NCBI RefSeq assembly: GCF_039655745.1
Contig: NZ_JBBYXI010000001.1
Coordinates: 868,001-932,000 of the forward strand
Length of the DNA stretch: 64,000 bases
Origin: Hohaiivirga grylli
GTDB lineage: Bacteria > Pseudomonadota > Alphaproteobacteria > Rhizobiales > Beijerinckiaceae
Direction: 5' to 3'
In this document: positions 17,323 to 26,003 of the stretch, piece by piece
Layout: every line of letters starts with the position of its first letter
Position numbering within the stretch: the first letter of the stretch is position 1
Program-made: the position numbers and the translations under genes
The notes under the pieces: generated by a model
What the model was told of the DNA's origin: nothing
Seen by the model: only the letters and a program-made list of their open reading frames with translations
Databases searched by the model: none

Positions 17323-19881
17323 ATGTCATCTCGCGTTAAAGATATTGAAACTGCAATTGAAAAGTTGGTTGAAGAGCCGGCTTTTTCTGCATTTTCCGGA
17401 GATGATGCAGGTATTCTGGTCTGGTCTGAAGATGGCAGGCATATCCTATGGGCCAGTCAGGCGGCACAGCCCTTGAAGAATGCTCTCGCAAAAGGAGAAC
17501 ATGGTGAGGTTGCTCTGCCAGAGCTGGAGGCTGCAAGAATACAGGCGCTTGCCTCTGGGGCTGCTCCGCAGCAAGGTATGCAGCTGGAGCGTCTTCGTCT
17601 CAATCCGCTTCGTTACTCTGCGCCGCTCACATGTGCCTGCCGACTGATTAATGTGCATTCCTACGGAGATCTTCTGGTCACTGCAATTGCGGGTCAGGTT
17701 CCGCTTGCTGGAGAAGGTCAGTCTGTTATGGCGCAAGAAGCTTTGCCTGATGATCGTGTTGGTCTGTTACAGAAAAAGCAGACAATTCGTTTTATCTGGC
17801 AAGCTGATGCCAATTTACGGATTACATCTGTTTCTGATGCACTGGCTGAGGCTGTTGGTGAAAAGTCAGCTGATATCATTGGTCAAAGATGGCCCGAATT
17901 ACTGGCCCGTCTTCGTCAGGAAAAGCCGGGTGTTATTCTCAGTCACCTTGAGCAGAATGAGACATGGAGTGGCGAAGTCGTTTTCTGGCCAATTGATCAA
18001 AGCCAACATGAGGTAGGGGTTGAACTTGCGGGCTTCCCGGTTTTGGGGGCGAGCCGTGAGCTTGTCGGCTATCGCGGCTTTGGGTTGTGTCGGGCTGATA
18101 CACTGGTCAGAACAGGGGCTTCAGTTTCTGTTAAAGAAGTTGCCAAAGATAAGCCGGCAAAGGTGAAGGTTCCAGTTTCTGCAAAGGTCGCCCTTCCTGT
18201 CCCTGATAAACGCCTGTCAGATGCCGACAAGCTGACATTGGGTGAGATTGCACGTACCCTTGGTGGGCCGATCATGTCTGGCCCGTCTGGGAAGGTAACT
18301 GAAAAACATAAGAGCAAACATTCTTCTCCTGAAAAAAGGGACGTTGAGATACCAACAGTCTCTTCACCGGCTATTCTGCATTCGGAGAAAGAACGCGTTG
18401 AAACGCCTCCGCAAAAAGCAGAAGAGCTTATGGATCTGTTACCGACAGGCGTTCTGATCCACAGAGGGGAAGATGTCATTTTTGCCAACCGGATGCTCTT
18501 GCAGATGGTTGGTTACCCCAATATTGACAAGCTGGTGAATCTGGGTGTTCTCGGGCTATTTCGCGATAGCCCTGTGCTCTCCGGTGGCGGGACGGATGCT
18601 CCTTTTGTTCTGACTAATGCAGATGGTGAAAAGGTTGCGGTTGAAGTTCGGCTATCGACTGTTGAGTGGAAGGGAATACCTGCCAGCCTGATGCTCATCC
18701 GTCAGTCTGCCGAAACGAATATGGTGGACCAATTACGTAAGAGCGAGCGGGACAGTCATGAACGGGGCGAGCGTATTCGTGAACTTGAAGCCATTCTGGC
18801 TACGGCAACAGATGGTATTGTTACGCTCGATGAGACTGGTTCAATTCTGTCATTAAACAGTTCTGGCGAAGCATTGTTTGGATATGATGCACGTGAGGTT
18901 GTTGGCGAGCCGATAACCACTTTGTTGGCTGCTGAAAGCCATATTGCAGCTCTTGATTATATTGATGGTCTGCGTTTGAGTGGTGTCGCAAGCCTGCTTG
19001 AAGGTGGAAGAGAAGTAACAGGGCGCGTCAAGCAAGGCGGAACAATTCCGCTGTTCATGACGATTGGCCGGATTAATGATCTGACATCGCGTAAGCTCTG
19101 TGTTGTCTTGCGCGATATTACAGCCTTTAAGAAAGCCGAGAGTGAGCTGCTTGAGGCGAAGCGGGCCGCTGAGGAAGCCAGCGAACAGAAGTCTGACCTG
19201 CTCGCTAAAATCAGTCATGAAATCCGCACTCCCCTGAATGCGATCATCGGTTTTGCTGAGCTGATGATGGAAGAGCGTCTTGGCCCTATTCATAATGAGC
19301 GTTACAAATCCTATCTGAAAGATATGCATACCTCGGGTACGCATGTCATGAGTCTCGTTAATGATCTGCTGGATCTGGCAAAGATTGAAGCAGGCCATAT
19401 GGATCTCAGTTTCAGCAGCGTTCATCTTAATGAGCTTGTGGCCAGCTGTGTCGGCTTAATGCAGCAGCAGGCAGCCAATGGTCGCATCATCATGCGGACG
19501 AGCTTTGCACATAAGCTGCCGCCTGTTGTGGCTGATGAACGCTCTGTTCGGCAGATTGTTCTCAATCTTGTATCAAATGCCATCAAGTTTACCGATGCCG
19601 GTGGTCAGGTCATCGTGTCTACCGCAATGACCGATCTCAATGAAGTTGTGATCCGTGTCAGGGATACGGGTATCGGTATGAGCAGTGATGATATCATTGC
19701 GGCGATGGAACCCTTCAGGCAGCTTGCAACCTCGCGCCAGCGCGGTGGAACCGGATTAGGGTTGCCTCTGACGAAAGCCCTGATTGAAGCCAATCGCGGG
19801 TCTTTCGAAATTACCAGTGCCCCAAGAGAGGGGACACTGGTTGAGGTTGTCTTTCCACCAACCCGGGTTCTTGCAGAATAA
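17323..19881 (+). CDS. Cytoplasmic PAS-domain sensor histidine kinase, PdhS/PleC-like
   Basis: An 852-residue kinase without transmembrane helices. About 140-260 a PAS-like region, about 365-460 a second, about 480-600 a third PAS domain (ILATATDGIVTLDETGSILS), then HisKA with the phosphoacceptor His in SHEIRTPLNAIIGFAELMM and HATPase_c with N box (LNLVSNAIKF), G1 (VRDTGIGM) and G2 (GGTGLGLPL). The HisKA segment is of the kind found in the alphaproteobacterial PleC/DivJ/PdhS group that acts on the cell-fate regulator DivK. A Lys/Pro-rich low-complexity linker lies at about 265-350. GGAG lies six bases before the ATG. Partner unknown. Confidence 0.88.
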   Translation: MSSRVKDIETAIEKLVEEPAFSAFSGDDAGILVWSEDGRHILWASQAAQPLKNALAKGEHGEVALPELEAARIQALASGAAPQQGMQLERLRLNPLRYSAPLTCACRLINVHSYGDLLVTAIAGQVPLAGEGQSVMAQEALPDDRVGLLQKKQTIRFIWQADANLRITSVSDALAEAVGEKSADIIGQRWPELLARLRQEKPGVILSHLEQNETWSGEVVFWPIDQSQHEVGVELAGFPVLGASRELVGYRGFGLCRADTLVRTGASVSVKEVAKDKPAKVKVPVSAKVALPVPDKRLSDADKLTLGEIARTLGGPIMSGPSGKVTEKHKSKHSSPEKRDVEIPTVSSPAILHSEKERVETPPQKAEELMDLLPTGVLIHRGEDVIFANRMLLQMVGYPNIDKLVNLGVLGLFRDSPVLSGGGTDAPFVLTNADGEKVAVEVRLSTVEWKGIPASLMLIRQSAETNMVDQLRKSERDSHERGERIRELEAILATATDGIVTLDETGSILSLNSSGEALFGYDAREVVGEPITTLLAAESHIAALDYIDGLRLSGVASLLEGGREVTGRVKQGGTIPLFMTIGRINDLTSRKLCVVLRDITAFKKAESELLEAKRAAEEASEQKSDLLAKISHEIRTPLNAIIGFAELMMEERLGPIHNERYKSYLKDMHTSGTHVMSLVNDLLDLAKIEAGHMDLSFSSVHLNELVASCVGLMQQQAANGRIIMRTSFAHKLPPVVADERSVRQIVLNLVSNAIKFTDAGGQVIVSTAMTDLNEVVIRVRDTGIGMSSDDIIAAMEPFRQLATSRQRGGTGLGLPLTKALIEANRGSFEITSAPREGTLVEVVFPPTRVLAE

Positions 19882-20079
19882 CCTAGACCATCGGTTGTGT
19901 TGCAGCTAGGTAAAAGGCCAGTTACACCACTTGTCAGAGGATAAGGCTGGTTATGCAATAATCAATATTTGCAATAACCATGCGATTTTCTGGTATGGTC
20001 ATTCGAGGGCCAGAGCTGTTTCAAGCAAAAATGCTAGAAGGGTTGCTGCTACTCGAAGAAAAGTTTTAGCGGGGTTTCC

Positions 20080-22839
20080 ATGAGCACCTATCGTCTGGAC
20101 AAAGTGTTTGCACCCAAATCGGTTGTTCTGGCTGGTGTGAGCCATCGACCTGATACATTGGGGCGCGTTGTCCTGAACAATATCCGTCTCGGAGGCTTTA
20201 AGGGGCAAATCTATATCGTCAATCCTAAAGGTGGCGAGATAGATGGTTTCCAATGCTATACAAAAATTGATGATTTGCCGGAAGTTCCGGAACTTATGGT
20301 TGTAACAGCTCCGCCAACCGCTGTGCCATCACTGGTTGAATCTGCCGGTAAAAAGGGCATCAGTGGGGCTGTGATTATGACGGTTGGCGCCGGTGAAAAC
20401 CCAAAGGCTCTGGAAGCAGAAATCCGGAAGATTGCCCGTCCTTATGGAATCCGGATTATTGGGCCAAACTGCATCGGGTTACTGGCACCATCCGCTGGCT
20501 TGAATGCCAGTTTTGTTGCAACCAATATTATGCCGGGTGATCTTGCTCTGATCTCTGAATCCGGCGCTGTCGCCAGTGCTGTTGTTGAGTGGGCTGCTGG
20601 CCGAAATATCGGTTTCTCATCTGTCGTCTCTCTTGGAGATAAGGCTGATGTCGACTTCGGTGATTGCCTCGATTATTTTGCAACAGACCGCTATACGCGT
20701 GCCATCCTGCTCTATGTCGAGAACATTCAGGATGCCAAAAAATTTATGTCGGCGGCCCGTGTCGCCGCCCGTGCCAAACCTGTCGTTGTCATTCGCTCCG
20801 GTCGTTATGAAAAACGCGATGAAGAAGCCCGGACAAACTCTGCCGCACTTGCTGATATCGACAGTGTCTATGATGCCGCCTTCCGTCGGGCCGGTCTTCT
20901 GCGGGCTTATGATCTTGATGAGGTTTTTGCCGCTGCTGAGACGCTTTGTCATCAAAAGCCGTTTCAGGGAAACCGTATTGCCGTTCTCACCAATGGCCGC
21001 GGTATTGATATGCTGGCTATGGACCGTCTCAAAGACCTGGGCGGGGTTGCAGCTGAACTTTCTGCAGAAACCATTGAGAAGCTCAATGAGGTTCTTCCAG
21101 ATGCCTGGTCTCATGCTAATCCGGTTGACATCATTAATGATGCAGATGCTGAGCGTTATACCAAAGCGCTCGAAATTCTGCTGGCGGATGACAACAATGA
21201 TGCAGTGCTGATTATGAATGTGCCAACCGCCTTTGCGATGGCACAGACGACAGCCCGTGCTGTTGTTGAGACTGTTAAAAATGATCGTGTCTCAGGTTAC
21301 CATAAGAAGGCTGTCTTTGCCTCATGGCTTAGCAGTGATGCACTTTCTCAGGCGATCTTCGATAGCGCCGGTATTCCCCATTTTACAACAGAGGCTGATG
21401 CCATTCGTGGTATGATGCACCTTATTCATTATCGGGAAGCCATTGATAGTTTGATGGAGACGCCTGCAAATCTGCCTGCAGATTTGATCCCCAATACTTC
21501 TATCGGGCGGGATATTGTTGAGCGGGCTATTGCAGAACACAGACAATGGCTGAACCCGGTTGAAGTATATCAACTGTTGCGGGCCTATGGCATTCCGTCG
21601 GTTCCTGTTTCTTTTGCAACCAGTGAAGCAGAAGCTGTTACAGAAGCGCGAATACATCTTCAGCAGGGACATGCCGTTGCTCTTAAGGTGTCATCGCCTG
21701 ATCTGATTAATCAGAATGATATCAGTGGCGTTATACTTAATCTGCGTACTGAGCAGGAAGTCTATGAGGCGGCACATAAACTCCTCTCTGAAGTACGTAC
21801 GTATAATCCAGGTATGCGCGTAAAGGGGTTGACCGTTCAGCCCATGATCCATCGCTCAGCCGCCCGCAATGTTATTGCGGGTATTGCGGATGATCCTATT
21901 TTTGGTCCTGTTGTCGTTTTCGGGCGCGGTGGTGCAGCTGCTGAAGTCGTAAATGATAAGTCGCTTGCCTTGCCGCCGCTTGATATGAAGCTTGCTCATG
22001 AAATGATAGGGCGCACACGTCTGGCCGACCGTCTTAAGGCATATAAGGGAACGCCAGCTGCTGACGAAAATGCTTTGGCTCTGACATTGGTTAAACTGTC
22101 CCAGATGTCTGCGGACCTGCCGCAAATTCGTGAAGTTGATCTTAATCCGATTTTGGCAAATGCAGAGGGTGTGATTGTTGTCGATGCTGCCGTGTCTCTG
22201 GCTCCGCTCGAGGCTCCACACAGTGGGACTAATCCACGGTTTGCAATTCGTCCTTATCCCAAGGAATGGGAACGCACCATTACTGTCAAAGATGGCCGCT
22301 CCTTCTTTATCCGCCCCGTACGGGCGGAAGATGAGCAGCTTTATATCGACTTCCTGAAAAATGTAACTCAGGAAGATATGCGGATGCGGTTCTTTGCGCC
22401 AGTGCGTGACTTTAACCATGCCTTCATGGCAAAGCTTGTGCAGATTGATTATTCCCGGGCTATTGCGTTTACTGCCATTGATCAGACAACAGGGCAGGTT
22501 GCCGGTGTTGTCCGTGTGCATGCGGATGCAAACCTTCACACCGGTGAATACGCCATTCTTCTGCGTTCAGACATGAAGGGCATGGGGTTAGGCTGGTCCC
22601 TGATGGGGCAGATGATCGAATGGTCGCGGGCGGAAGGTCTACAGTTTGTTGAGGGACAGGTCCTGCGTGAAAACAAGGCTATGCTTGATATGTGTCGTCA
22701 CATGGGCTTTGGTATCAGCACTGACATGGATGATCCTGACCTGAAGATTGTGAAGCTTGATATCAATGCGATTGATCAGCAGAAAATGACGCGAGCGACA
22801 TCCAAGGTTCTTGGCGAGACAAAAAAAGAGGGGCAGTAG
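20080..22839 (+). CDS. Pat-type protein acetyltransferase (ADP-forming acyl-CoA synthetase-like plus GNAT)
   Basis: A 919-residue fusion: CoA-binding domain (about 1-130), succinyl-CoA-ligase-like domains (about 145-460), ATP-grasp domain (about 490-710) and a C-terminal GNAT acetyltransferase (about 740-890, with the KGMGLGWSL acetyl-CoA loop). This is the layout of Pat/YfiQ enzymes that acetylate lysines, classically inactivating acetyl-CoA synthetase. In true ADP-forming synthetases a His in an SHTGxLAG motif is phosphorylated; here the equivalent stretch reads ARTNSAALAD, with Asn in place of His, so the synthetase half is probably regulatory. Its stop codon lies inside the terminator hairpin at 22826-22847. 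Confidence 0.9.
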   Translation: MSTYRLDKVFAPKSVVLAGVSHRPDTLGRVVLNNIRLGGFKGQIYIVNPKGGEIDGFQCYTKIDDLPEVPELMVVTAPPTAVPSLVESAGKKGISGAVIMTVGAGENPKALEAEIRKIARPYGIRIIGPNCIGLLAPSAGLNASFVATNIMPGDLALISESGAVASAVVEWAAGRNIGFSSVVSLGDKADVDFGDCLDYFATDRYTRAILLYVENIQDAKKFMSAARVAARAKPVVVIRSGRYEKRDEEARTNSAALADIDSVYDAAFRRAGLLRAYDLDEVFAAAETLCHQKPFQGNRIAVLTNGRGIDMLAMDRLKDLGGVAAELSAETIEKLNEVLPDAWSHANPVDIINDADAERYTKALEILLADDNNDAVLIMNVPTAFAMAQTTARAVVETVKNDRVSGYHKKAVFASWLSSDALSQAIFDSAGIPHFTTEADAIRGMMHLIHYREAIDSLMETPANLPADLIPNTSIGRDIVERAIAEHRQWLNPVEVYQLLRAYGIPSVPVSFATSEAEAVTEARIHLQQGHAVALKVSSPDLINQNDISGVILNLRTEQEVYEAAHKLLSEVRTYNPGMRVKGLTVQPMIHRSAARNVIAGIADDPIFGPVVVFGRGGAAAEVVNDKSLALPPLDMKLAHEMIGRTRLADRLKAYKGTPAADENALALTLVKLSQMSADLPQIREVDLNPILANAEGVIVVDAAVSLAPLEAPHSGTNPRFAIRPYPKEWERTITVKDGRSFFIRPVRAEDEQLYIDFLKNVTQEDMRMRFFAPVRDFNHAFMAKLVQIDYSRAIAFTAIDQTTGQVAGVVRVHADANLHTGEYAILLRSDMKGMGLGWSLMGQMIEWSRAEGLQFVEGQVLRENKAMLDMCRHMGFGISTDMDDPDLKIVKLDINAIDQQKMTRATSKVLGETKKEGQ

Positions 22840-22847
22840 CCCCTCTT
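22826..22847. terminator. Terminator shared by the Pat-type gene and the iron-uptake operon
   Basis: A 9-bp stem (AAGAGGGGC, 22826-22834, with GCCCCTCTT, 22839-22847) has a four-base loop that contains the first bases of the Pat-type stop codon region. On the minus strand it is followed by seven T residues, so it is strongest as the end of the convergent iron-uptake operon. Confidence 0.85.
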
Positions 22848-22865
22848 TCAGCCCAGATTCTGGTC

Positions 22866-23471
22866 TTACCAGTTTCGTAAATTTGGCAGGAATTTATCCA
22901 GAAAACGTGTGGTTGCCGGCATGAAGTGGGAGCCATGGTGGTAGCATGGATCAAGGCTCGTTATGACCAGACGACCATTATAGCTTGTCTCATCAATATA
23001 GAAGATTGAGCGATTGTCCCTATCGGTGACAAGGGTTTGTGCCCCATCTGCCGGTTCGTACCAGCCATGCAGATGCCAGGTGACGTCAAGATCACTCATT
23101 CCCTTCAGTAGGGGATGATCTGGCTTTTCAATTGTGACGCCAAGATTTGCATGCGGTTCCAGCCACCACCAGTAGTTTGTTTCTACCGGATGAAATGTCA
23201 CGTTTGGGAGCCACTTATCCTGGAATGTTTCGCCCATCGCAATAATTGTACCGCCCTGTTCCATAAAACGGAACAAATGGGGTAGAACTGCACTTAGACG
23301 CTTCGGATGTGTTCTGCTGGGAATATAGAGTTTGTCGATACCTGCGAGAGTTGTCTCATTCACATCTTCCGGGATGATCAGCTTGTCGAATAGATCACGG
23401 TAGCGTGGGGCTTCAAGTGTTTCGAAATGATAGTAAGCCCCAGGTTGTAGAGCGGCTAATGTTGAGGACAT
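22866..23471 (-). CDS. Uncharacterised protein, class I amidotransferase-like fold, last gene of the iron-uptake operon
   Basis: A 201-residue soluble protein without signal peptide. Features seen: KLYIPSRTHPKRL, a strand-turn QGGTIIAMGE, WWWLEPHANLG, HPLLKGMSDLDVTWHLHGWY and a C-terminal SLDPCYHHGS. The alternating alpha/beta pattern and HPLLKGM resemble ThuA-like / class I glutamine-amidotransferase folds. It shares the H-P-[LI]-[LF]-[KE]-G feature and size with the gene upstream, suggesting distant paralogy. An AGGAAGC ribosome binding site and an 18-base gap from the upstream gene indicate co-transcription with the ABC transporter. Function unknown. Confidence 0.7.
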   Translation of the reverse strand: MSSTLAALQPGAYYHFETLEAPRYRDLFDKLIIPEDVNETTLAGIDKLYIPSRTHPKRLSAVLPHLFRFMEQGGTIIAMGETFQDKWLPNVTFHPVETNYWWWLEPHANLGVTIEKPDHPLLKGMSDLDVTWHLHGWYEPADGAQTLVTDRDNRSIFYIDETSYNGRLVITSLDPCYHHGSHFMPATTRFLDKFLPNLRNW

Positions 23472-23489
23472 AAGATGCTTCCTGTCGCT

Positions 23490-24110
23490 TTAAGATGCTG
23501 ACTGGGCATTATTAACCCAGTTGACGAGATTGTTGGTAAGGCGACGGTTGATTGGCTCATCAGCGGAAATATTCCAGATGTCATTGCCTGCATGCGAGAA
23601 AATCTCGCCACCCGCAGGGCGCTGCCAGATCCAGTCAAGAGGAGCTTTAGCAGGGCCAACACCCGTCAGGGCAACGGCTCCAGAAGGCATCTGGTTGTGG
23701 CCTCGGCCATAGAAACCGGCTACGCCTTTTCGGACACCGCAGGCTACCCTGTCTATCCCTTCAAAGATTGGGTGCTCGCCTAAAACAGTGAGCAGCAAGC
23801 CGGATTTGCCAACCTTCTCTGCGGGAATATATGTGCCCACGCCTTCAAGATAGGGACGGATGACATGGCCATTGATCGCAATGCGCCCACCACGGTCCAA
23901 CAATTTTGAGAACCATGGAAGCCAGTTAACAGCCCGATTCTGGTCAATATGCATGGTAATAATAGCGGCTGGAGCCTCTTCAATGTCATGCTGGGTAACA
24001 TCACCTTCCCATATTTCGCGCAACTTTCCCTGAGCAACATAATCATCAAAAGGAGAGGCATGCTGTTCGTTTTTGAAATGTGACCAGATTAGAATGGGGA
24101 CAGGGGACAT
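23490..24110 (-). CDS. Uncharacterised protein, class I amidotransferase-like fold, next to iron-chelate transporter
   Basis: A 206-residue soluble protein. It opens PVPILIWSHFKNEQHASPFDD, then has IITMHIDQNRAVNWLPW, LLDRGGRIAINGHVIRPY, EHPIFEGIDRVACGVRKG and FYGRGHNQMP. Alternating strands and helices with the GGRIAINGH turn suggest a ThuA/GATase1-like fold; no catalytic Cys-His-Glu triad can be assigned with certainty. It begins 27 bp after the ATPase gene with AAGGAAAA as ribosome binding site. Likely a partner in handling the imported iron complex, but this is inferred from position only. Confidence 0.7.
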   Translation of the reverse strand: MSPVPILIWSHFKNEQHASPFDDYVAQGKLREIWEGDVTQHDIEEAPAAIITMHIDQNRAVNWLPWFSKLLDRGGRIAINGHVIRPYLEGVGTYIPAEKVGKSGLLLTVLGEHPIFEGIDRVACGVRKGVAGFYGRGHNQMPSGAVALTGVGPAKAPLDWIWQRPAGGEIFSHAGNDIWNISADEPINRRLTNNLVNWVNNAQSAS

Positions 24111-24137
24111 AGATATGTTTTCCTTGGTCTGGATGAA

Positions 24138-24914
24138 TCAGAATTTGACAGAGGCTGCCGGACATTTCCGGCAGAGAGAGAAACTTGGAATGACCAGTGA
24201 TTGTTCTTCTGCCTGATTATCGAGCCGGATAAACTGCATATCGACACCATAAAGGCGGGTGAGGTTATCAGTTTTCAGAGTCTCGTTGACGGTTCCATGT
24301 ATCGTTGAACCATCTGGCATCATCATGAGTACATCATCAGCAACATTAAGTGCATGATTTGGATTATGGGTCGTGAAGATGATCGATTTATCGCTCTCCT
24401 GGCTAATATCTGTCAGAATATCGAGTAGCCGCATTTCATTATGAAGGTCGAGAGCTGCTGCTGGTTCATCCAGAATGAGGACATCAGCTCCTGTCGCAAT
24501 CGCCCGTGCCAGAAGAACAAGCTGCCGTTCCCCGCCTGAAAGTCTGAGAAAAGGTGTATCCGTTAGATGTGCAACACCGACCCGTGCCATTGCCTCAAGG
24601 GCAATGTTTTGCTCTTTCTTATCCGGACGGCCAAAAAGCCCTAAAGAGGCGGCTCGACCCATGACTACAATATCAAGAGCAGAATAAGGATGAGCAAGCA
24701 TAACGGCCTGTGGGACATAGCCGACTATTTTGGGAGCATGCCGTAGTCCGCTATTCATCTTCTGCTGCCCAAGAAGAGTGCGAAGAAGTGTTGTTTTACC
24801 TCGGCCGTTCGGGCCAAGAATGGCGGTCGTCCGGTTTTTGGGAAAGTGAAGAGAAACATTATCAAGAATAACGCGGCTGCCAAAGCGAACTGTTACATCT
24901 GAAAGCATAATCAT
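24138..24914 (-). CDS. FecE/FepC-type iron-chelate ABC transporter ATP-binding protein
   Basis: A 258-residue cytoplasmic ATPase. Walker A GPNGRGKTT, Q-loop VPQAV, signature LSGGERQ and Walker B VLILDEPAAALD followed by the switch His (TTHN) are all present. It powers the permease encoded upstream, with which it overlaps by four bases (ATGA at 24911-24914). An unusual C-terminal tail ends in FSLCRKCPAASVKF, with a CxxC pair not standard for the family. Substrate is probably a ferric siderophore, heme or corrinoid; the sequence does not decide which. Confidence 0.9.
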   Translation of the reverse strand: MIMLSDVTVRFGSRVILDNVSLHFPKNRTTAILGPNGRGKTTLLRTLLGQQKMNSGLRHAPKIVGYVPQAVMLAHPYSALDIVVMGRAASLGLFGRPDKKEQNIALEAMARVGVAHLTDTPFLRLSGGERQLVLLARAIATGADVLILDEPAAALDLHNEMRLLDILTDISQESDKSIIFTTHNPNHALNVADDVLMMMPDGSTIHGTVNETLKTDNLTRLYGVDMQFIRLDNQAEEQSLVIPSFSLCRKCPAASVKF

Positions 24915-25936
24915 TGCATCCGCTCCCGATAATGGCTGCGTAGAAGAACTGCAAATACGGGTGCTCCGACAAGGGCAGTGAGGGCTCCAAGTGGAATTTC
25001 AGCGGCTGTCATCGTTCTGGCTAATGTATCGGCAAAGATCAGGAAGGCAGCCCCCAGAATGGCGGATGCGGGAATAACCACTCGATTATCCTGTCCCATA
25101 ATCATGCGTACGGTATGGGGAATAACGAGGCCAATCCAGCCGATGACTCCGGAAACTGAAACCTGACTGCCGACAATAATTGTGACAGCAAGAAAAATGA
25201 TCCAGCGTTCGATATCTGGGTTGGCTCCAAGACTGCGAGCCTCAGCATCATCCAATGACAGGATATTGAGACGAAACCTCATGGCCATAATCAGAAGTGT
25301 TCCCATAATGAGCCCCGGTGCAGCAAGAGTAAGCTTCTGCCATGTGGCTGAAGCCATGGAACCCATTAACCAGTAGACGATAGCAGGAAGAGAACCATTC
25401 GGGTCCGCCAGAAACTGGGAGAGAGAAACAAGGGCACCAAATAAAGCTGAGATGACAATACCGGCCAGAATGACAGTAATGATTTCAGAACGACCATTAA
25501 TTCGTGCTAGGAGGCCGACAAAAACAAGTGCTATCAAGCCCGAAGCAAAGGAAAGTCCGAGTAGGGCAAGACCCCACCAGCCAAGCACAATTGCCAGAAC
25601 ACCACCAAAAGCTGCCCCAGGCGAGATACCGAGGATTTGAGGAGAAACGAGAGGATTGCGGAATACCGCTTGTAAGGCTGCTCCTGCAACAGCAAGTCCA
25701 GCTCCGGCAAAACCAGCCAGAATAATACGGGGGATGCGTACCAGCAGGATGATCCGCTCATCTATCTGATTGATAAGCAGACCGGGAGTGAACAACCAGT
25801 TGAAGACGATTTCCAGAGCGCGTGCGGGTGTGATTGAAAAACGGCCTGCACATAGTCCAAAAAAGATACTGCCCAGCAAGACAACTGACAGGATGAGAAA
25901 AGCAACAGCCTGTTTGGCAAGCCTGCGGTTCTCCAT
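24911..25936 (-). CDS. FecCD-family ABC transporter permease
   Basis: About 341 residues with nine or ten hydrophobic helices, a typical FecCD/BtuC-type permease (IDERIILLVRIPRIILAGFAGAGLA near the N terminus; GWIGLVIPHTVRM, the loop that contacts the ATPase; PLGALTALVGAPVFAVLL at the end). The start is placed at the ATG at 25936, which matches family length. The longest frame begins at 26071, inside the binding-protein gene, and would add 45 residues of non-family sequence. The ribosome binding site ACAGGAG is close to this ATG, so a non-ATG start slightly upstream is possible. Confidence 0.88.
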   Translation of the reverse strand: MENRRLAKQAVAFLILSVVLLGSIFFGLCAGRFSITPARALEIVFNWLFTPGLLINQIDERIILLVRIPRIILAGFAGAGLAVAGAALQAVFRNPLVSPQILGISPGAAFGGVLAIVLGWWGLALLGLSFASGLIALVFVGLLARINGRSEIITVILAGIVISALFGALVSLSQFLADPNGSLPAIVYWLMGSMASATWQKLTLAAPGLIMGTLLIMAMRFRLNILSLDDAEARSLGANPDIERWIIFLAVTIIVGSQVSVSGVIGWIGLVIPHTVRMIMGQDNRVVIPASAILGAAFLIFADTLARTMTAAEIPLGALTALVGAPVFAVLLRSHYRERMQ

Positions 25937-26003
25937 CTCTCCTGTTTTAAGAGAAGTGGGGAGCCGTATATTTTCTGCGCGGGAGGTTAACAATGTCAGC
26001 TTC

